Shown: positions 1-11,271 of the stretch, one piece after another | Layout of the letters: every line of letters begins with the position of its first letter | How positions within the stretch are numbered: the stretch's first letter is position 1 | Source: Stachybotrys elegans | Lineage: Eukaryota > Ascomycota > Sordariomycetes > Hypocreales > Stachybotryaceae | NCBI GenBank assembly: GCA_020746835.1 | Contig: JAGPNK010000008.1 | Span: 620,001 to 684,000, forward strand | Direction: 5' to 3' | DNA length: 64,000 bases | Made by a program: the position numbers and the translations under genes | Notes under the pieces: generated by a model | Database searches by the model: none | The model's input: the letters and a program-made list of their open reading frames with translations, nothing else | Told to the model about the DNA's origin: nothing

Positions 1-2399
1 GGAGGGAGACAAAGGGGGACACAGAGGAGTGACACAGGCCAGCATGCTAAAATGAGAGAAAGACGGGACGAGAGAGGAAGCATGACACAGACCAATCTGG
101 ACCTGCTAGAATTGGAATTTTTTGCACGCATGTGCCCTCATCGTGAGCACTTCTAGTCAACATCAACCTTGTCGGCCTGAGTAAACGATCCACAGAGAAA
201 CGGCCCCCGACGTGGCGCGGACCAGGCCAGCACCGTCGTACTCGAAGACGATTGGCAAGTTGTTGGGGGTGAAATGGACTATGAGCTTATACACCCATGC
301 GGCGCGGTTGGGGCCATGTATGTCAGTGCTCCGAGCCGATATCCAGATGTCGGAAGAGGTGGCCAGAGCCCATAGGGCTGACTCCAATCCTTTCCAAGGG
401 GGGAGGGGGTGCGAGAGGGTTACATCTGGTCAAGTGACGACGAGTCCTCTCGTAGATTTGCCGTTGTCCAATCGGCATCTTTGCGCCCTATCTGGGGGTC
501 CGAGTAAGACGAGATGGAGTTAGCTGAGCTCATCGCTGGGCAACAGACAGGCGACAGATGTGTAATGAAACCGGCTTTGCGACTGCCAAGGTGGCCTCAA
601 AGAGCAGCTGCGTGACACGAGGAGGAATCCCAAAGATCCGCGCCCCAGCGAGAGATAGAGCAAACGAGCAGAAAAGTCCTTTGGGAGGACGCCCGGATGA
701 GCTTAGCCTGCGTGGAAGAATGACTGGTGATTGCTTGGCGGATAGGCGGACGAGCCTCACCGCTGGCTACTGTAGAAGTGGATCGCACATGACAAGTGCG
801 CGCGACGACGCGCATCGAGGTACCAAGAATGGCCTCGCTCGTTAGCCGTTGCTTTCTTTTTTGGTGCTGGTGGATTGCTGCGAGTCTCAGCAAGGCCTGG
901 TGTCATTGTTCCAAGGCAGGTAATGAATGTGGCATGGCCACGATGACGGGTCCGACACGGCGGCTATCCTGGGGCAAGTCCCCGGCTTCCCACGGGTTCG
1001 GGCTCGGGAGCGAGCATGGGGCAAATAGGTATTGCCCCTTTCTCCCATCATGGTCCAAGACATGCCTGCAGAGTCCCAGAATCCGAGAATCCTAGTCTGC
1101 CACTCCTTCAGTTTGCCTGCCGGCGAGCCAGCCAGACTCCCGCGCGGCATGTATGGATGGCGTGGTTGGCGCCCAGACAAGAAGGCTCCATGTCGCCTCT
1201 TCCCGGAGGACTCAACCCCCAGAACAGACATGCAGGGCGGCGACAATCGTGACGTTTGCCCCTGATATGGATAAAAGTATTTTGGATGAGGAAGGTCCGC
1301 AGCGTCTCGCAGGACGGTAGACAAATCTAGACGCTCAAAACAATCGTAAATAGAGCTCTCGCCTCGCGGAACAAAATAGGAGTATGTGATTATGTTTCAG
1401 ATTGCTGGATTGGGGGCTGACAGGGGCCCCCATACGCGACTGGACAAATCCTTTTTTGGGATCCGTCTACGAGAATGGCAATCCATCAACGTGGGCAGCG
1501 CCGTGCGGGTCGGTGGTGTGCGCCCAATACCGAGGTCAGGCAAACAAATCGACGTCTAAGCCCATGTGCGTTGTGTGCATGGTGGCGTCTGGTTCGCGCG
1601 CATGGTTAACGTGACCTGACCATCTCAGAGCTCTGCATGTGGCTTGGCCCCAACAACCAGGCTATGTTCAACGATCGCCGCAAGATGGCGTGCGGCCCAA
1701 TCTTGAACTTTGACAATGAGTGGCGCATGGGGTAAGCCTAGCATCATCACCCAGCAGGAGAAAATAGATGCCCGTGTCGCTGCCATTGTCCGTAGATGGA
1801 CCCTGTCATTCCGGCTCTCGCTCGTCTCTACTTCTCCAGGCCACGTGGATTCTGAGGCAACAATCATGGGTGTAACTTTCACAGAGCGCACGAGATAAAA
1901 TAAGCTGCGAACGCGCTCAGCGGGCGTACTTGGATAAGCCGAAGAAACAACCCGGCCAGGGTCATGGTAAGCTGGTACGAGAGTCGGTTCTTGACTAAAC
2001 GAGTAACAATACTTTATCTCATTAAGGTACGGATACGATTCTGTCTGTCTCGCAATGAAACTGATGGCTGTGCTGACTTGTGAGGGTAAACGAGGCGTTC
2101 GGTCTGGTAATAGAACGCGAGCACGCCTCCCAGGCAGCCGGCATATCGCCTGGACGATTCGTCAACCCTTCCAGGTGCTGAGTGCTCTCATTATGGTCTG
2201 AATGCTGTGGAGAGTGGGATTGCCTGCGGATTATGTAAGTGTCGTGAGAGAGAGACAAAAGGAGTATTGGGTTAAGGCCACCTCTCCATATTCTCCGACA
2301 TGTGCGTGGTTCTCCATGCTGTGAGCACGTGCCCTCCAGCGGCTGCCGCGGCAGGAGTTTTCTTGTTGCTCCTTTGAAATCGCATTCCGTAATAAAGGC
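1..2399. other. No supportable gene
   Basis: Only short ORFs without recognisable domains, splice-linked continuation or codon-like composition are visible on either strand. The right end is the 3' flank of the SR protein that terminates at 2400. I see no tRNA, transposon ORF or long repeat here. Confidence 0.5.
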
Positions 2400-3465
2400 T
2401 CATCTGTAGTTCCGGTTCCCACGCGCTGGGCTTCGTGATCGGCCGCGACCATCACGACTGTCATAGCTGGGGCTTCGACCTCCGGCCCCATGTCGCCTGG
2501 GCCCCGGTGATCTGGATCTCCCTCGAGACGAGTATGAGTCTTGTGATCTACTGCGATATCGGCTGCCCCCACGTCGGGATCCGGAATCACCAATCGGTGA
2601 CTTGGATGGCGACCGCGAGGTCGGTCTATAGGCATCTGACCGAGGGCCGTAGCGGCCAGGAGAAGCATGTCGGCGACGCTCAGCTCCAGAGAAGGAGCCG
2701 GCAGCCATGCTGGCTGACGTGCCTCCTCCTGAAGCTCTAGGGCCGGCGAAAGGAACTCTTGGGTCGATGTTGGCCCCTCGGCGAGCTGTTGGCGGTGCTG
2801 GGGACAGCCTCCTTCGCGGCAGAACAATGGACACGTTGATCATGGCGCCATCGACGTGGGCCTCATGCATGTGGGCAATGGCTGCCTCCGCGTCGGCGAC
2901 GTGGTCGTAGAGGATGTAGGCGGTCCCTCGATTGGTGCCAACTTGAAGATGGTTAGTCGGGGTGTGGTAACCGGCGATGACCTGCATGGGAAGCGGGCGT
3001 ACAACTCCTGTTCATGGGCAGGTCAAGATCCGCAATGGGACCAAACTGCCCGAAAAGCTCATGTAGGTGACCCTCGTTGATATTTTTTGTCAAGCGCTCC
3101 ACGACAATCTGGCACAGCAGTCGTGTTAGTTTCCGGGCAGACCAGCCAATGGGCACCGCTATATTTAGGTGCATGACGACAAGCTGGGCGGGTGTTTTGC
3201 GAACCTTGGTGCTCTTTGCAGGACTGGCGCTTCTGTCGCGGCTCCAGCTCCGGCTACGACTGCGACTGCGACTTCTGCTTGGGCTTCGGCTTCGGCTTTC
3301 AGATCGGTAGCGACCATTGCGACGAGGGGGCGAAGTCACCGAGCGTGACGGGGATCGGGATTCGTGGCGGCGGCGGCGCGAAGGAGACCGCGAATCGTCG
3401 GAACGAGGCGTAGGAGAACGGGTACGTGACATTTCACGCCCTCGTGAGGGAGAGCGAGACACCAT
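2400..3465 (-). CDS. RNPS1-like SR-rich RNA-binding protein (single RRM)
   Basis: This is probably a nuclear splicing or exon-junction accessory factor that binds RNA through one RRM. I assembled three exons: 3465-3181, 3108-3003 and 2941-2400, giving 310 residues. The N-terminal ~95 residues are RS/SP-dipeptide rich. The RRM follows at about residues 96-173, with the RNP-like segments IVVERLTKNI and GTAYILYDHV. The C-terminus returns to RS/RG-rich sequence. The order RS-RRM-RS and the ribonucleoprotein core resemble metazoan RNPS1. Intron 1 (3109-3180) uses an unusual GTCGTC donor, but joining there gives AQL-IVVERL in frame; intron 2 (2942-3002) has a GTACGC donor. The start is the ATG before VSRSPSRGRE, and upstream in-frame codons look like leader sequence. 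Family assignment is fairly sure; the exact orthologue is inferred. Confidence 0.82.
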
Positions 3466-4026
3466 AGCGAAGAGAGCCCCTTCCCCCTCGTGGCCAGCGT
3501 CGTAGTAGCTTGACGAGAAGAAATTCAAATTGGGGGAAATTATCGACGTCAAAACAGCAGGAGCTGGTTTGCACCCAAAAAGAGCTAACGGGTGGAGGCT
3601 GCTAGTGGGGGTGGTGCAGGCGCCACTAACCGTTAAAGGTAGCAGCACTGACAGGCAGGTGCAAGTTTCCCAGTTCATGTGCATCATCGAATATCACGTG
3701 TCCACGGTTTGGTGGCTTCAGTGCCTGTGTCAAACCCCACTGAAACCTGGGGTATCAAGACTCAATACCCACTGCTAACCTGGATGCATGCATCCATCAC
3801 CACCACCTGCCATTGACGAACCATCCGTCTCCAAAAATTATATCCTGCATCTCTCTATCCTATTCCAAAGCCCAAACGAGTCTTGCATCACGCCTTACTT
3901 GATGCAGCATTGAATCTTGCTCCACCAGCCTACCCCCTCTCCCTATCTCCTTCATTTCCTCATAGTGGAAGACTGTTGCGTCCAGACACTCGTTTGTTTG
4001 GGTCGCTAAATACATCGACTCGCATG
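3466..4026. other. Intergenic: promoter of the SR-protein gene
   Basis: This lies between the 5' end of the RNPS1-like gene and the 3' end of the small membrane protein, both on the minus strand. It contains a CACGTG core near 3695 and CT-rich stretches, but no convincing ORF. Confidence 0.4.
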
Positions 4027-4441
4027 TCACCGCCTTTCTAGGGATCAGTCATGTATTCGTATCACCCCTGACTGGATTCGACTCACCGGACCTGCCGTAT
4101 TTTTGCATCATTGCTTTGATCCATTGAGCAGGCTTCTTTGTCCGGAAATTAGCAGCGGCGTATCCGTCTCGTCCGATGGGCTCCTGGATCGCCAGCATAT
4201 CGTTGTCGTGTCCTTGTTCCGCCCGTCGCAGCACATTACCGCCCTCGCTGTTGTTTTTATCCGTCTGGCGACAGTAAAAGACGAAGAAGATGCCGAGTAG
4301 AAACGCCAAGACAGTGCCGACGATGACCCCAATCTCCAAGGCCGTCATGGCAAGACCTCTGTGATCGCGCGCTATCGAGCTCGAGCCGCTGGGTAAATGA
4401 AGAGCGCTGGCATCGTCATCGATGGAGGTTTCCGAGGCCAT
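4027..4441 (-). CDS. Small single-pass membrane protein, function unknown
   Basis: This is an unrecognised short protein. The reading frame from the ATG at 4441 gives an acidic, Ser-rich N-terminus of about 35 residues, then one strong hydrophobic helix (ALEIGVIVGTVLAFLLGIFF, roughly residues 36-57). A polar cytosolic-type tail with basic residues (NFRTKKPAQW) follows. Unspliced, the frame runs to a stop at 4049 (130 residues). A GTGAGTCGA donor inside the last codons, paired with a CTGAT...CTAG acceptor 49 nt later, would replace the tail with a short ending that stops at 4027. I favour neither strongly. An in-frame upstream Met at 4648 would add a second hydrophobic stretch, but that region is T-rich on the coding strand like a leader, so 4441 is preferred. 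Confidence 0.6.
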
Positions 4442-5202
4442 TTCCTTTTGACGCTGACTGCAAGATGCCTGAAGAGTTTCTGTTTTTCCAACCCAATAGC
4501 CAACCAAAAACAAAAAAACAAAAAAGCACTTCCAACACTTGGAATGAAGCGCTGGTGTCTTATGAGAAGAGAATGCAGGAAATTTGACATACGACTTGGC
4601 CGGATGGCCGCATGACCATTGTTCTTGGGCGCCTCGAGACGGGAACACTTTCGAGCACCCGTCAAGCTACTCCTGTGGTCTGTACGTCTGTAACGGGAGG
4701 GGGCAGATAATTCGGCCTCCTGCGGACTGGGCACTGTCGTAGCTCGACTTACCGACCATCACTTCAATGCGGGCTGTCAGTGCTACCTCTATGCCGATAG
4801 CCTCCTGGTTGCGTCTTGCACGTACGCTCATGCTGTAACTCGCTTTGCTCCCACCCGTGAGGTTGTGAAATCTTCACATTGTTGTGATCTTACACCCAAA
4901 CACGCTGCCATGCACGAGCCATTGCACCTCAGTACAGGTGGACAGGTTCCTCAATGCTATGTGCTGGGGGGACTGCCCCAAGAAGCCTGAGGATCGAGTC
5001 GCACTCGTGTCGTGCTACGCTACACTGTTTCCGTCAGCCGTTTAGGGGCCTGACCACCGTAATACAGATAAACACAGGACCAGAAAATAAAGAAGACAAG
5101 ATTAGCGGCTCACGTTTGCCCGTTGACCAAGGGGCCGAAGCACTTGAGGCCCCCCGAGGCATCAGGCCGCACATATGCGCGGCGCAGGCACCACTGGTCG
5201 GA
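4442..5202. other. Intergenic, no gene seen
   Basis: This is the upstream region of the small membrane protein and the 3' flank of the P450. An A-rich tract at about 4504-4530 (T-rich on the minus strand) fits a fungal 5' leader or promoter. I see nothing else. Confidence 0.4.
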
Positions 5203-7034
5203 TCAGGTCTGTACCACATGGCATGGCGTGGCCTCAGTAGTAACGGAAGCAAGGCTCACCCAGCAGCCGTTGGGCAAGCTTGTCGTCACACCGAGCTTGA
5301 TTGCCATCTCTCTGTCATCCCTCGCCTCTATCGCGCGAAAAGTCTGGAACACCCTCGCCACCAAGTAAGACATCATTGTCCATGCAAACTGCTGTCCGAT
5401 ACAGATTCTCGGCCCTCCGCTGAACGGCACATATTCCCACCTTGGGATGGCAGTCACGTCAGTCCTGTGCTACACGAGTACACGGGTATGAGAAGGCGGG
5501 AAGGGAAGAGGGCAGACGTACGATGTGCGCAGCGTTTCCCAACGCTCTGGCCGAAACTCCTCGGCGTCCTCCTCGTAGAGATCCTTTCGTCGGTGCATGC
5601 TCCACGTCACCCAGCGGCAGCCCGAGCCTTTGGGTACGAAGACAGGTGACTGTCCATCAGGCCCGCCGCCTTTGGGTAGAACCACGTCTTTGTTTGCACA
5701 TCGGAAGTTTGAAGCTACGGGAGGCCATAGCCGCAGTGCTGGACGCGTGTGAGCATCTCGGGGCAGACGGAAAGGGTATAGAGGGAGAACGGATTTACCT
5801 TCCTTGAGGACCATGTTGAGGTACGACATGTTCTTGAGGGTTTCCCACGTCGGCGCCTCGTCACCTAGCTCCTTTGTAATCTCGGCCCTGAGCTTCTCGA
5901 CAACGTCGGGTCGACGGGCCAGCGTCCAGAACAGAGCCGAGAGGGTACTAGCTGTTGTGTCCCTCCCGCCGAGAATCATGGCGAGCAATTGATCTCGTAT
6001 GTACTCGTGTGAGGCACCCGATTCAACCATTTGGTTCATGAAGACGTAAGACGCTTTGGGCTTACCCTCAGCCAGAGCCTCCTCCATGTAGTGGTCTATG
6101 AACCGTTTGCATTTCCAGACTGCATCGTTCAGCTTTTTGTTCGGCAGCCAAAATGCGACCCAGCCAGCGCGGCCTCGGTTTGCTGCTGTGAATAATGAAT
6201 ATGTGAAGGACTCAATGAACTCGAGGGCCTCTGGGGACGGTTTAACCAAGGTATTGGTCGAATATCCAAACCTGTGGACATGCCCATTAGCTTGTCAAAA
6301 GACATTTACAACGAGGAAGACCCGGGAATTTACATGAAGTCGGTAGACGTATCCATGGTAAAGTCGTACAGGAGGTCCTGAAGATCTATCTTGCTCCCAT
6401 CGCTCGGCAAGCGTGCCAGGAAATTGCACATGTGTTTTTCGATGCACTCAAAATCCGCAATCTGGTTCCTCACAAAGCTGGGTCGAATCATGGCTCTCGC
6501 TTCCTGCCACTCGTGGCCATTCGTAGAGAAGATGGCATGAGGGCCGAGAGCGAGGAGCCCAAAGCGCAGCCGGAGGGAGGCAATAGGCCACGACTCGAAC
6601 TGGGTGGCCAAAATGGCCTTGACGTTCTCCGGCTCGTTGGTGGTGAGGTTCCAGGTGCCAAGGTTGTTGTTCCAGTGCGTGTTGCCGACCTCTGTATAAA
6701 GCCCGTGGAACCACTGCAGCGTTTCGTTGGCCTGGGCCTTGCGCATCAAGGTCATGGTCCAGTCGATGCCGAGCAGAGGGTCAGAGTGCGGATAGCTCGG
6801 AGCGGGCTGGCAATTGTGAATGCGCATCATCTTGCGAGTGTGGTGTTTCTGGCGCGCAATGAGAGATACCAGGACTGCTATGACGATGCTCCATGACGGA
6901 GGAGGGGACGAGAGTATCAATCCATGGCCTTTGGTGTAGACGAAGCACCGCTCGATGGTAGCATATAATGCATAGCCTCCGCTTGATAGCGCGGATGCTA
7001 AAGAAAGCAGTTCTGTAAACATTGTAGCAGTCAA
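5203..7034 (-). CDS. Cytochrome P450, CYP52-like (alkane/fatty-acid hydroxylase type)
   Basis: This is a microsomal haem-thiolate monooxygenase; its closest resemblance is to the CYP52 clan, which hydroxylates alkanes and fatty acids. Four exons (7034-6334, 6271-5799, 5738-5522, 5464-5203) join to 550 residues, as expected for the family. An N-terminal hydrophobic anchor is followed by the I-helix motif ILGGRDTTAS. The K-helix ExxR (EALR) is created across the 5739-5798 intron. A PERW motif and the haem-binding loop FSGGPRICIG, which carries the cysteine ligand, follow. All key residues are present, so the enzyme should be active. The substrate is inferred only from family resemblance. The last codons are uncertain: a GTGAGC after NGCW could be a donor leading to a different tail. 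No biosynthetic cluster partners lie nearby. Confidence 0.88.
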
Positions 7035-8715
7035 CTTCCTATGCGTTGAGGCGCTTTCTCTCTCTGGGTTATGGAAGCGAGCAGGCGAAATAAATATGTA
7101 CGACTGAAAGCATCTCAGCTCTCAGTCCGCTATCCGTGCTTGGAGGAATATCTCTCCCCTAGTCGTCTGCCATCACATGTTCCCCTTCTTAGCCGCCTGC
7201 CACACTATCAGCTCAGCAAATGGGCATAGCTTGAACGTGAACGTCTATAGGACAAACTGTATCTCCACAGCACGAGGCCCCCAACTTGCTAGGAACCCCT
7301 CTCATGCTACATCCATGGGCTCGCTCGTATGAAACCAAGTTCGAACGCATGATGCGAGGCCCCCAAGTCGAATGACGGGTACCGAGGCAAAAAGTGCGGA
7401 TCCAGGTCGTGTGTGGGAGGTGTAGGATGCATGTTGATGTTACCCAAGTTGGATAAAACCTCGATGCGCTACTACACTAGGAGGGGGGTGCTGGGGGCTC
7501 ATGCCCGAATAAGTCATAACTTTCACAGCATCGTAAGGGAGACGAGATGCATCAGACTTTACGTACGGGGTGCATTTGGAGATCTGATCTTGTCAACCAG
7601 GATTTAAGAATAGAAGCGGCTACAACTTGAGGGTCAACTAAGACAAATTGCTGGACGACCGACGACGCAGACGAATGTGGTATGCTGATGCCTCTGGGCG
7701 AGGTTTCTTCGAGGGGGAGGGTGTCAGAGTGACTTTGACCTGGAGGGAAAATCGCAATCCCAAAGCAGTAGAAATGAGAGGCTGGAGCTGCCGGGTCTTC
7801 TGCATACTTGTAACCAGTCATGCGTCCCGGGCAGCATTATCGGCGGTAGGTAGCAGGAAACCCAGCAAATCTAGAGTCTGTGGATTCCCCTTTTCATTCA
7901 TATTTTAAGACATGTGATAATGGTTGAATCATATCACCATAGAACAAATAGTATGTACATCGAACCACAGTAACCAGAATCATTGTATCCAAAGAGACAT
8001 CGAGGAGTTGAGCCAGCCCAGACTTGTCAGAGGCAGGCCTGGGTAGACCGGCAGAGCAATGGCAACCACAAATGTGCAGCCCCATGCAACGAGTCATGGG
8101 GTTGGTTCTTGATGGATCCTTGCAGAGGTGCCACCCCTTCCATAAACAATAATGACGTAGAGCTACTGACAGTGATCGGCTTTCCTAGTCTCGTAGTTGC
8201 TTCTGCTGGAAAGAAATGGGCATGGGATTTCCCCTTTGCGACGGTACGGCTCCGCCAACACCACAGAGGAACTGGGCCGAGATTGGTGCTGTGCTCGGTT
8301 CATAGCCTGTCATGTTAACATCGCCAGGTCATCGTTGCCATGACATGGAATCTGTGCCAAAGACAGGTAATCACATCCTTCGTAGCGCACCCTGGGAAGG
8401 GAATCAATTCAATTAATCGGAGAAACGCCTAGCCGTCCATCATACATCACAGCCCACGGGGCTGCCATAAAGCCATACTGGCTGACGTCGCCGACTATCG
8501 CCCTCAACCATCAGTGATGGGCAGCGCTACGCGATAAGCAGTCTCGAACTCAGTGAAACAAACTCCATCATGCCCTGTATATACGTCCGTTGCGATAGAG
8601 GTTGTCATTCAGACCCAGCCCTCGTGTCATGGTAATGCGAGGCTCTTGAGTCGCGTCGTTTCTGCCCAGACCGAGCACATCGCACGGACATAGGTATCCA
8701 ACGTAGAAAGCAAGT
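7035..8715. other. Intergenic between P450 and synaptobrevin
   Basis: About 1.7 kb without a convincing gene. It holds the P450 upstream region, with an AT-rich TATA-like stretch near 7090-7100, and the 3' flank of the synaptobrevin gene. Short ORFs here show no domain or exon continuity. Confidence 0.4.
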
Positions 8716-9519
8716 TTATGATCGGGTAACAACTGCACATATCAATGTTAGGAGACTGAGGCATAATGCAGTCGTGTATCGCGGTCACGTACCAATGGGG
8801 ACGATGATGACGAGTAGGAGAATGATGATGCCGCCGATCAGGCATGCGCGCATCTTCATGTCCTTCCACCACATCTGCTTGCGGACTCGGTTGGCACCAC
8901 GGCGGAAGCCCTGGGCCGAGGCAGCCAGGTTGTCCGTCTTATCCTGAAGGGCGTCGAGGCGCTCTCCACGCTGGGAGACCTTGTTGATGTTATCGCGCAT
9001 CACGCCAACGGTATCGTCGATTTGCTGTGGTTGCAGTCAGCATAACGCGTCTTCAATTTGATAGATTGCTGCAAGTAAGCTCGTGGTTCGCAGGTGCCGC
9101 TCCTAGGCTTCCGAAATAGGGTCGTTGGTTGTGCAGGTGTACCGTCACGGCGCGGACTTGGCACGCAGCCCCTTTCATCGGCCTTTGGTCAAAAGCTTTG
9201 CGCTGCATCGTCGCCTGGCACAATTTCGGGCACATCGACCGTCGGCGATGGCCATGATGGTTCCCGACACCCCAAAGTCCACAGTGACCGTTGAGATGAT
9301 GACGTCGCACCGAGAGCCTGAGCCGCTCGGCAATGCCGAAATTTTGCGAATCACATCCCGCGAACCACTCGCACCCGCACAAGAGCACATGGAAAGGACG
9401 AGCGCAAAGAGACTCACCGCCTGGAGTGCCTGGGTACGGGCGTTTCCGCCAGCGCCCTGCTGGGGAGCGGACTGGCCGCTGGGAATATAAGGGTCGTAGG
9501 GGGCATCCTGCTCAGGCAT
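8716..9519 (-). CDS. SNC1: Synaptobrevin / v-SNARE (Snc1/Snc2-like)
   Basis: This R-SNARE sits on secretory and endocytic vesicles and pairs with plasma-membrane t-SNAREs during exocytosis. Three exons (9519-9418, 9024-8793, 8732-8716) give 116 residues. A short proline/glutamine-rich N-terminus precedes the SNARE coiled coil. That contains [13 protein letters not shown], with the zero-layer arginine at about residue 53, and [20 protein letters not shown] basic juxtamembrane MWWKDMKMR and one C-terminal transmembrane helix follow, as in yeast Snc proteins. The first intron is long (393 bp). The last exon is only 17 nt; it finishes the membrane anchor as VVTRS after a GTACGT...TGTGCAG intron that interrupts the anchor codons. 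Confidence 0.93.
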
Positions 9520-11271
9520 CTTGTCGGAGAAGTCGGGTTACGCAAGGTAAAATAAGGTCGTGAAGCGCGAAGCGTCGAGGGTATCGTGGATGCTAAAGGG
9601 AAGATAAGAACAAAGGCAGATCGTATCGTCGTGGTTTGGATGGCGGGAGGATGAAGAAGTGAAGAAAGGTTGTGGTGGTGGCTATGCTGGGTCGGGAGGT
9701 TGGAAACTGAGATGGGCTAATGTCAGTGGGTTACGTTTCCTCTGGCATGACAGGGTGAGACATAGGCGAGACGCTGAGTGCTGAGCCAGCGTGGCTGGTG
9801 ACGGTGACCCAGCAGTACCTAACTTAGTACTAGTAACAGGTGCCTCTGGGAGCAGTGGCTTGGGAGGTGACGACAACAGGTAAGACTCAGTTGCTGGGCC
9901 ACTAGCCATGTACCGGTACCTGAGCAGCCCCCAGCGAAACCGAGGATAGCGCCAAATTTATCTGCATGTGGTCGTATCGAGCAAGTAGCAGCGCCACTGC
10001 TTTAGGTATCAATACCTCTTCTTCCTCTTTCCGTCCTGCCCTTGTTCTCCGTCCCCGTTTCCCGTGAGACGCCACACGGACCTTCCCCTGGAATCCATAC
10101 ATACATTGTCGTATTAACGGAAGGGAAGGAACAGACTTAGGCAACGACCAAATACAAAGAATGCTCGCAGCCAGCTTGTAAGGTTATTGCATTGATGCAA
10201 TCTCCCAAGGGACTGAGATGCATCATCCTGTAACGGCATATAATACTGTATGCTTGAATAGCTATTTAGGCGCTGTACCGATGCTACGCCATGGGATGAA
10301 TTAGCAGCGCCGTTAACTGGCGACGGAAAGTGCCAGAGGCATGACCCCATTGTTTCTTGAAGAGACCCACTTCAGTGCTGTTCGTGTTGCGCCCACCAAC
10401 CACCTGTGCGCATTTTTGCCAGCGTATCGGTACATCCATCATCTGTGGAGGAACCATGCCGTCTTATTTCCTGGCATGCCAAACGACTGCCGTTGCCGCC
10501 CAAGGCGTGATTCCACCACTGGTATCCGTAGTCGTCGCATCCTCACGGTCGGTGGCAAGTGGCAACCGGAGCTCCCGCGACGACGATGGATGCTCAATCC
10601 AGTCTGCATGCAGTAAAGGTAACAGGTCCATCTCAGAGCTTACAGGGTCTGGAAGAACGTCATCAAATTACTCCCCTGCTTCCACAAGCAAAACAAATGC
10701 TAAGGCCCTGTCGTGCAGATGAACCCGTATGCAAGCTCTATACTGCATGTGGACCACCTATGACTGCGCCGATTCTGGACCGAAAGCCTTCATGCACTTC
10801 GGAGGTAGGTTATTAGGCCGTCCAGTACTCCGTATAATGTGCAGAGGATGATAAAGAGTCTCATTCGTCGCTACCAGATATCTAGAAAGTATTGTAGAGA
10901 CCCGTGCACCTTACTCCGGACGCGCGCAGCAGGCATCCCCGGCTGCTGGCTGTAATACTCATGCTTTGCCCTCCTCTTACACCCTGTTCTCCGCGATCGT
11001 CCGCAATCAAGGCCGCAAAGCAATGGATAGTTCAGGGTATCGCAAATGCATAAGGTTGCTCCATGAAGTCTTAGCCCCCCGAACACCATTACAATGAAAC
11101 CCATAATGATGTGAAAAGGCGAGGCTTCCACCAACCCTAGATGTGCAATGGCTGGTGGCATCCTGCCGTTCTCTTCTGCATGCTTGCAGGGAAGAATGAT
11201 GGGAAATGGATTACGAAGGAAAGAAACGCAACGATGACGATGACGGTTTTGATCTGGCCATCAGTGGCTTA
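9520..11271. other. Intergenic: synaptobrevin promoter and 3' flank of CCCH gene
   Basis: About 1.75 kb. The 200 bp next to the synaptobrevin start are purine-rich, so pyrimidine-rich on the coding strand, as is common in fungal leaders. A TACTCCGTAT element lies at 10826-10835. I see no gene: the ORFs at 10341-10816 lack domain signals. Confidence 0.4.

Noticed and set aside
887..1324. 145-codon minus-strand ORF near the left edge
   Set aside because: No domain and no exon continuity; composition does not look coding.
4060..4095. GGATTCGACTC resembling a reverse-strand tRNA T arm
   Set aside because: It belongs to the 3' end of the small membrane protein gene and lacks the other tRNA arms.
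5203..7034. P450 as part of a biosynthetic cluster
   Set aside because: The adjacent genes (SR protein, small membrane protein, synaptobrevin) are not biosynthetic.
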